Shown in pieces: positions 62,501 through 64,000 of a DNA stretch of 64,000 nt. The stretch comes from Steroidobacter gossypii (GTDB lineage Bacteria > Pseudomonadota > Gammaproteobacteria > Steroidobacterales > Steroidobacteraceae). The stretch is taken from the NCBI RefSeq assembly GCF_016801985.1, contig NZ_JAEVLS010000001.1:682001-746000 (forward strand), read 5' to 3'. The notes beneath the pieces were generated by a model. That model did not search any database. It was not told the origin of the DNA and worked only from the letters and a program-made list of their open reading frames with translations. Both the position numbers and the translations under genes were made by a program. Position 1 is the stretch's first letter, and each line of letters starts with the position of its first letter.

Positions 62501-63396
62501 CGCGTGAACTGCTGGATTGTTTGAATCGCGCTCTGTCACGCGAGGCCGAGGATTGGCACATGCGCAGCCAGCCCATCATCACGCGCGGCACGCTGGTTGC
62601 GAACGAAGTCAAACGCGTCTACTCGGGTCGGGTGCTGCTGGTGGAGGACAACGCCATCAATCAGCGCGTGGCGCGTCGCTTCCTGGAGCGGCTGGGCTGC
62701 GAAGTGCACGTGGTGGGCGACGGCAAACAAGCCGTCGACGCTTTCGAGTGCAACAATTACGGCTTCATTCTCATGGACATGCAGATGCCGGTCATGGACG
62801 GCCTCGAAGCAACGCAACGCATTCGCCAGATCGAAGGCGAAGGCCGTCGCACCCCGATCGTGGCGCTCACGGCCAACGCCATGATGGGCACGCTCGAGCG
62901 TTGCCTGGAAGCAGGCATGGACGACTATCTCACCAAGCCGCTCGACATCTCGCGACTTCAGGACGTGCTCGACCGCTTCATGGTCCCCACGTGTTCGGAT
63001 TCAGAGACGACGGTGGTGGCGCCGGTTGGACGCGATCTGAACCAGGCGGTCAAGGCGCGCTTGCGTGACATCGCCGGCGAAGATTCCGATTTCGCCGCCG
63101 AGCTGGTCAACGCTTTCATCATGGGCGCCGAAGAGGCGATTCTGGAAATGCGCGCCGCCGCGCATCGGCAGGACCTGGACCAGCTGGCCCGCGCCGCTCA
63201 CAAACTCAAGGGCGCCGCCAACAACATGCACGTCGACAGACTGGGTCTGTTATCGGCGGATGTAGAAACACGCGCCCGAGGCGGCGGCCGCAACGAATGG
63301 AACGAAGAGCTGAAAATGATCCAGGCCGAGTTCGAGCGCGTGTCGGAGCACTTGCGCGCGTTGCTGGACTCGCCATGGCATCGCAAGGTGGGCTGA
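59587..63396 (+). CDS. Hybrid sensor histidine kinase with two REC domains and HPt
   Basis: A 1269-aa membrane kinase. One N-terminal membrane segment (about 8-32) is followed by a periplasmic region to about 155, then roughly five more hydrophobic segments to 300, a coiled coil, and two PAS domains (about 350-460 and 490-600). The phosphorylated His is H628 in [14 protein letters not shown], followed by the HATPase region with [15 protein letters not shown] and [16 protein letters not shown]1 has D916 in [13 protein letters not shown]2 has D1064 in [10 protein letters not shown], and the HPt domain has H1205 in [10 protein letters not shown]. The protein contains a full phosphorelay. The start is ATG 59587, with GGGAG upstream. 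No cognate response regulator is adjacent. Confidence 0.94.
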   Translation: MKQSRNLLAVIAGQSSVVAILVLVLVLSIAGAPFLQKKQVVAQNIGAEVAVTKAYALTEALLAHRAQGHSLDTFNPAFNARHFPGVLSTDQVAPEDTVAADAIAALRKNAAQPYVHFTTLAGTPHLFYAVPDRNGGALLIDLPMQREQATIQRFFGQSYLSSSALGYILVGLLLLGVFGLRYYLRSLIGLPDDERRRILMKGLDGAPPRRNRLPWLFAICAVVFAADLANVMDSAIGIGYVLAVMLALSSSRHWHVSVIAFVSALCLLISPIIAPYHAGWWAYLESHAVAVFAIFVTAFFGAANLRKTQAETLALAEAMRSRNETAELRAALERAEAAETNNRRMIDRMRMANESARLSVWEWKIAEDLLVIDEGCPMITRCGGVRTLKGAEYTRKFVHPDEQAAWHDLFRDALRSDRTSFAHRYRMINAAGATRYIQAHASILRNEQGRAISVLGIDWDVTKEEQAKEEISRQATEIKEAQERFQRAVSGTQDALFEFNLMTGEIWHSPQFRLMLGYDGTESNEEGRPEAFVHPDDGAIVGKAMSDHLQQRVPYDIEYRLRKKDGDWLWVRSRATAERDEDDRPLWLAGSIHDITQERAARVAMERATAEAEEASRAKSTFLATMSHEIRTPMNGIIGMTGLLLDTGLDRVQRDYAETIRASADSLLTILNDILDFSKIEAGKLDIENLELDLRSNVDDVGSIMAFQAAAKSLELVVNVRPEVPERVLGDPQRIRQCLLNLVGNAIKFTQSGEVVLEVGLIGRQSGRALLHFEVRDTGIGIPRESLDRLFQPFIQADSSTTRRFGGTGLGLSIVRKLVEMMGGQTGAQSEVGQGSTFWFTLPVEESDGMLDFEPRRRAAHEGRRILLVDDNDTNRRVLSSQMVHAGYEVVTASDAHEALNVLRSGRGAFDAVVLDYQMPDMDGAMLGEQIMKARDIPPTRLMLLTSLDRSGDMQRFADIGFSAYLTKPVRTRELLDCLNRALSREAEDWHMRSQPIITRGTLVANEVKRVYSGRVLLVEDNAINQRVARRFLERLGCEVHVVGDGKQAVDAFECNNYGFILMDMQMPVMDGLEATQRIRQIEGEGRRTPIVALTANAMMGTLERCLEAGMDDYLTKPLDISRLQDVLDRFMVPTCSDSETTVVAPVGRDLNQAVKARLRDIAGEDSDFAAELVNAFIMGAEEAILEMRAAAHRQDLDQLARAAHKLKGAANNMHVDRLGLLSADVETRARGGGRNEWNEELKMIQAEFERVSEHLRALLDSPWHRKVG

Positions 63397-63400
63397 GCGC

Positions 63401-63673
63401 TCAGTCGTTTTCAGGGACGAACTCCGAGGGCTTGTCCGAGCCGCCGCCGAAAAAGAACTTCTCCATCTCGGCTACCAGGAATTTGCGCGCCTTGGGCTCG
63501 ATGGGCGTGAGGCGATATTCGTTGAGCAGCATGGTCTGGTGCTTCAACCAGCGCTGCCACGCCTCCTTGGAAACGTTCTCGTAGATGCGCTGCCCGAGCT
63601 CGCCCGGATACGGCGCGTAGTCGAGCCCTTCGGCTTCGACCCCCAGCAACACGCATTTGACCATTCTCGCCAT
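63401..63673 (-). CDS. yggX: Probable Fe(2+)-trafficking protein YggX
   Basis: A 90-aa protein that protects Fe-S clusters from oxidative damage. Family blocks are [37 protein letters not shown] (in parts), [14 protein letters not shown] and [16 protein letters not shown]. The conserved Cys is in VKCVLLG. ATG 63673 follows GGAG by 5 nt. It lies downstream of mutY on the same strand, the order seen in many gammaproteobacteria. Confidence 0.95.
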   Translation of the reverse strand: MARMVKCVLLGVEAEGLDYAPYPGELGQRIYENVSKEAWQRWLKHQTMLLNEYRLTPIEPKARKFLVAEMEKFFFGGGSDKPSEFVPEND

Positions 63674-63781
63674 AACAACTCCGCCCATCTGACCCTGCAA
63701 CGATCGCCCCGCGCGGGATCGGCCTACCGACAGAAGTGAAACCGCCGGCTTGCACCGGATGCACAACATACAACGTCCCGC

Positions 63782-64000
63782 TCAGGCCACATGATCCGCC
63801 AGGCCGCGAATCAAATCCACGGCCGGCTTGGCCAAGCCGATCTTCGCCGGCTGCTTCGCATCGTACCAACAATATCGCTCGCCTTCGGCGATGGCGAACT
63901 GCTCGCGCGCCGCGTGGAGGAGGATGGGCTGCAACGTGAGATCGAAGTGAGTGAACGAATGTGAGTACGGCGGCAATGCCTGCGTCGGCAGCGACGCCTC
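63782..64000 (-). CDS. mutY: A/G-specific adenine glycosylase MutY, C-terminal end (cut by window edge)
   Basis: The 72 residues inside the window begin EASLPTQALPPYSHSFTHFD and match the C-terminal NUDIX-like 8-oxoG recognition domain of MutY (HSFTHFDLTLQPILL). The catalytic glycosylase and 4Fe-4S regions lie beyond the right edge. The protein removes A opposite 8-oxoG. The yggX gene follows with a gap of about 108 nt. Confidence 0.9.
   Translation of the reverse strand, partial: EASLPTQALPPYSHSFTHFDLTLQPILLHAAREQFAIAEGERYCWYDAKQPAKIGLAKPAVDLIRGLADHVA

Overview
The window is GC-rich bacterial chromosome, most likely from a gammaproteobacterium. The evidence is a mutY-yggX pair at the right edge, four TonB-dependent receptors (TBDRs; one cut by the window edge), a SapC/tryptophan-halogenase block, and many Tat and lipoprotein signals. 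The family mix resembles Steroidobacteraceae or Xanthomonadales-type scavengers, but that placement is inference. I see 50 protein genes (two cut by the window edges), one tRNA-Phe, and no transposase, integrase, phage gene or CRISPR array.

Left part (1-23.5 kb): two co-oriented TBDRs, a rhomboid protease, a dienelactone-hydrolase-like enzyme, a DUF418 membrane protein, a LigB-type ATP-dependent DNA ligase and a third TBDR with a clear terminator. A flippase-like membrane protein follows, preceded by a non-coding region with a strong hairpin and an imperfect tandem repeat of about 90 bp. From 23.2 kb down to 12.6 kb runs a long minus-strand series. It holds two separate amidohydrolase + APC permease pairs, a META lipoprotein, an MFS transporter, a DUF985 cupin, and a GMC dehydrogenase paired with a Tat-exported lipoprotein subunit. 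Together these suggest periplasmic hydrolysis or oxidation of small molecules coupled to uptake.

Middle (23.9-35.8 kb): a coherent carbohydrate locus. A sugar porter, a LacI-family regulator and a GH1 beta-glucosidase run leftward. A TBDR, a flavin-dependent halogenase-family protein, SapC, a cupin_8/JmjC-like protein and a second halogenase-family protein run rightward. A perfect 14-bp LacI-type operator lies between the two arms. This is the best candidate for an under-described system. To its right are a FemAB-like acyltransferase and a divergent Lrp-type regulator / bifunctional putA pair for proline catabolism.

Right part (41-64 kb): a small Cys-rich lipoprotein, a second GMC oxidoreductase, a duplicated-domain protein with a GlyGly-CTERM-like tail, a molybdopterin oxidoreductase, a GH28 pectinase-like enzyme, a DUF695 protein, a PI-PLC-like protein and a bacteriophytochrome histidine kinase. 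Then come tRNA-Phe and an ergothioneine pair (egtB-egtD) followed by otsB and a GCS2-fold carboxylate-amine ligase. Acetate kinase, an M20 amidohydrolase, a large hybrid histidine kinase with two REC domains and HPt, yggX and the end of mutY complete the window.
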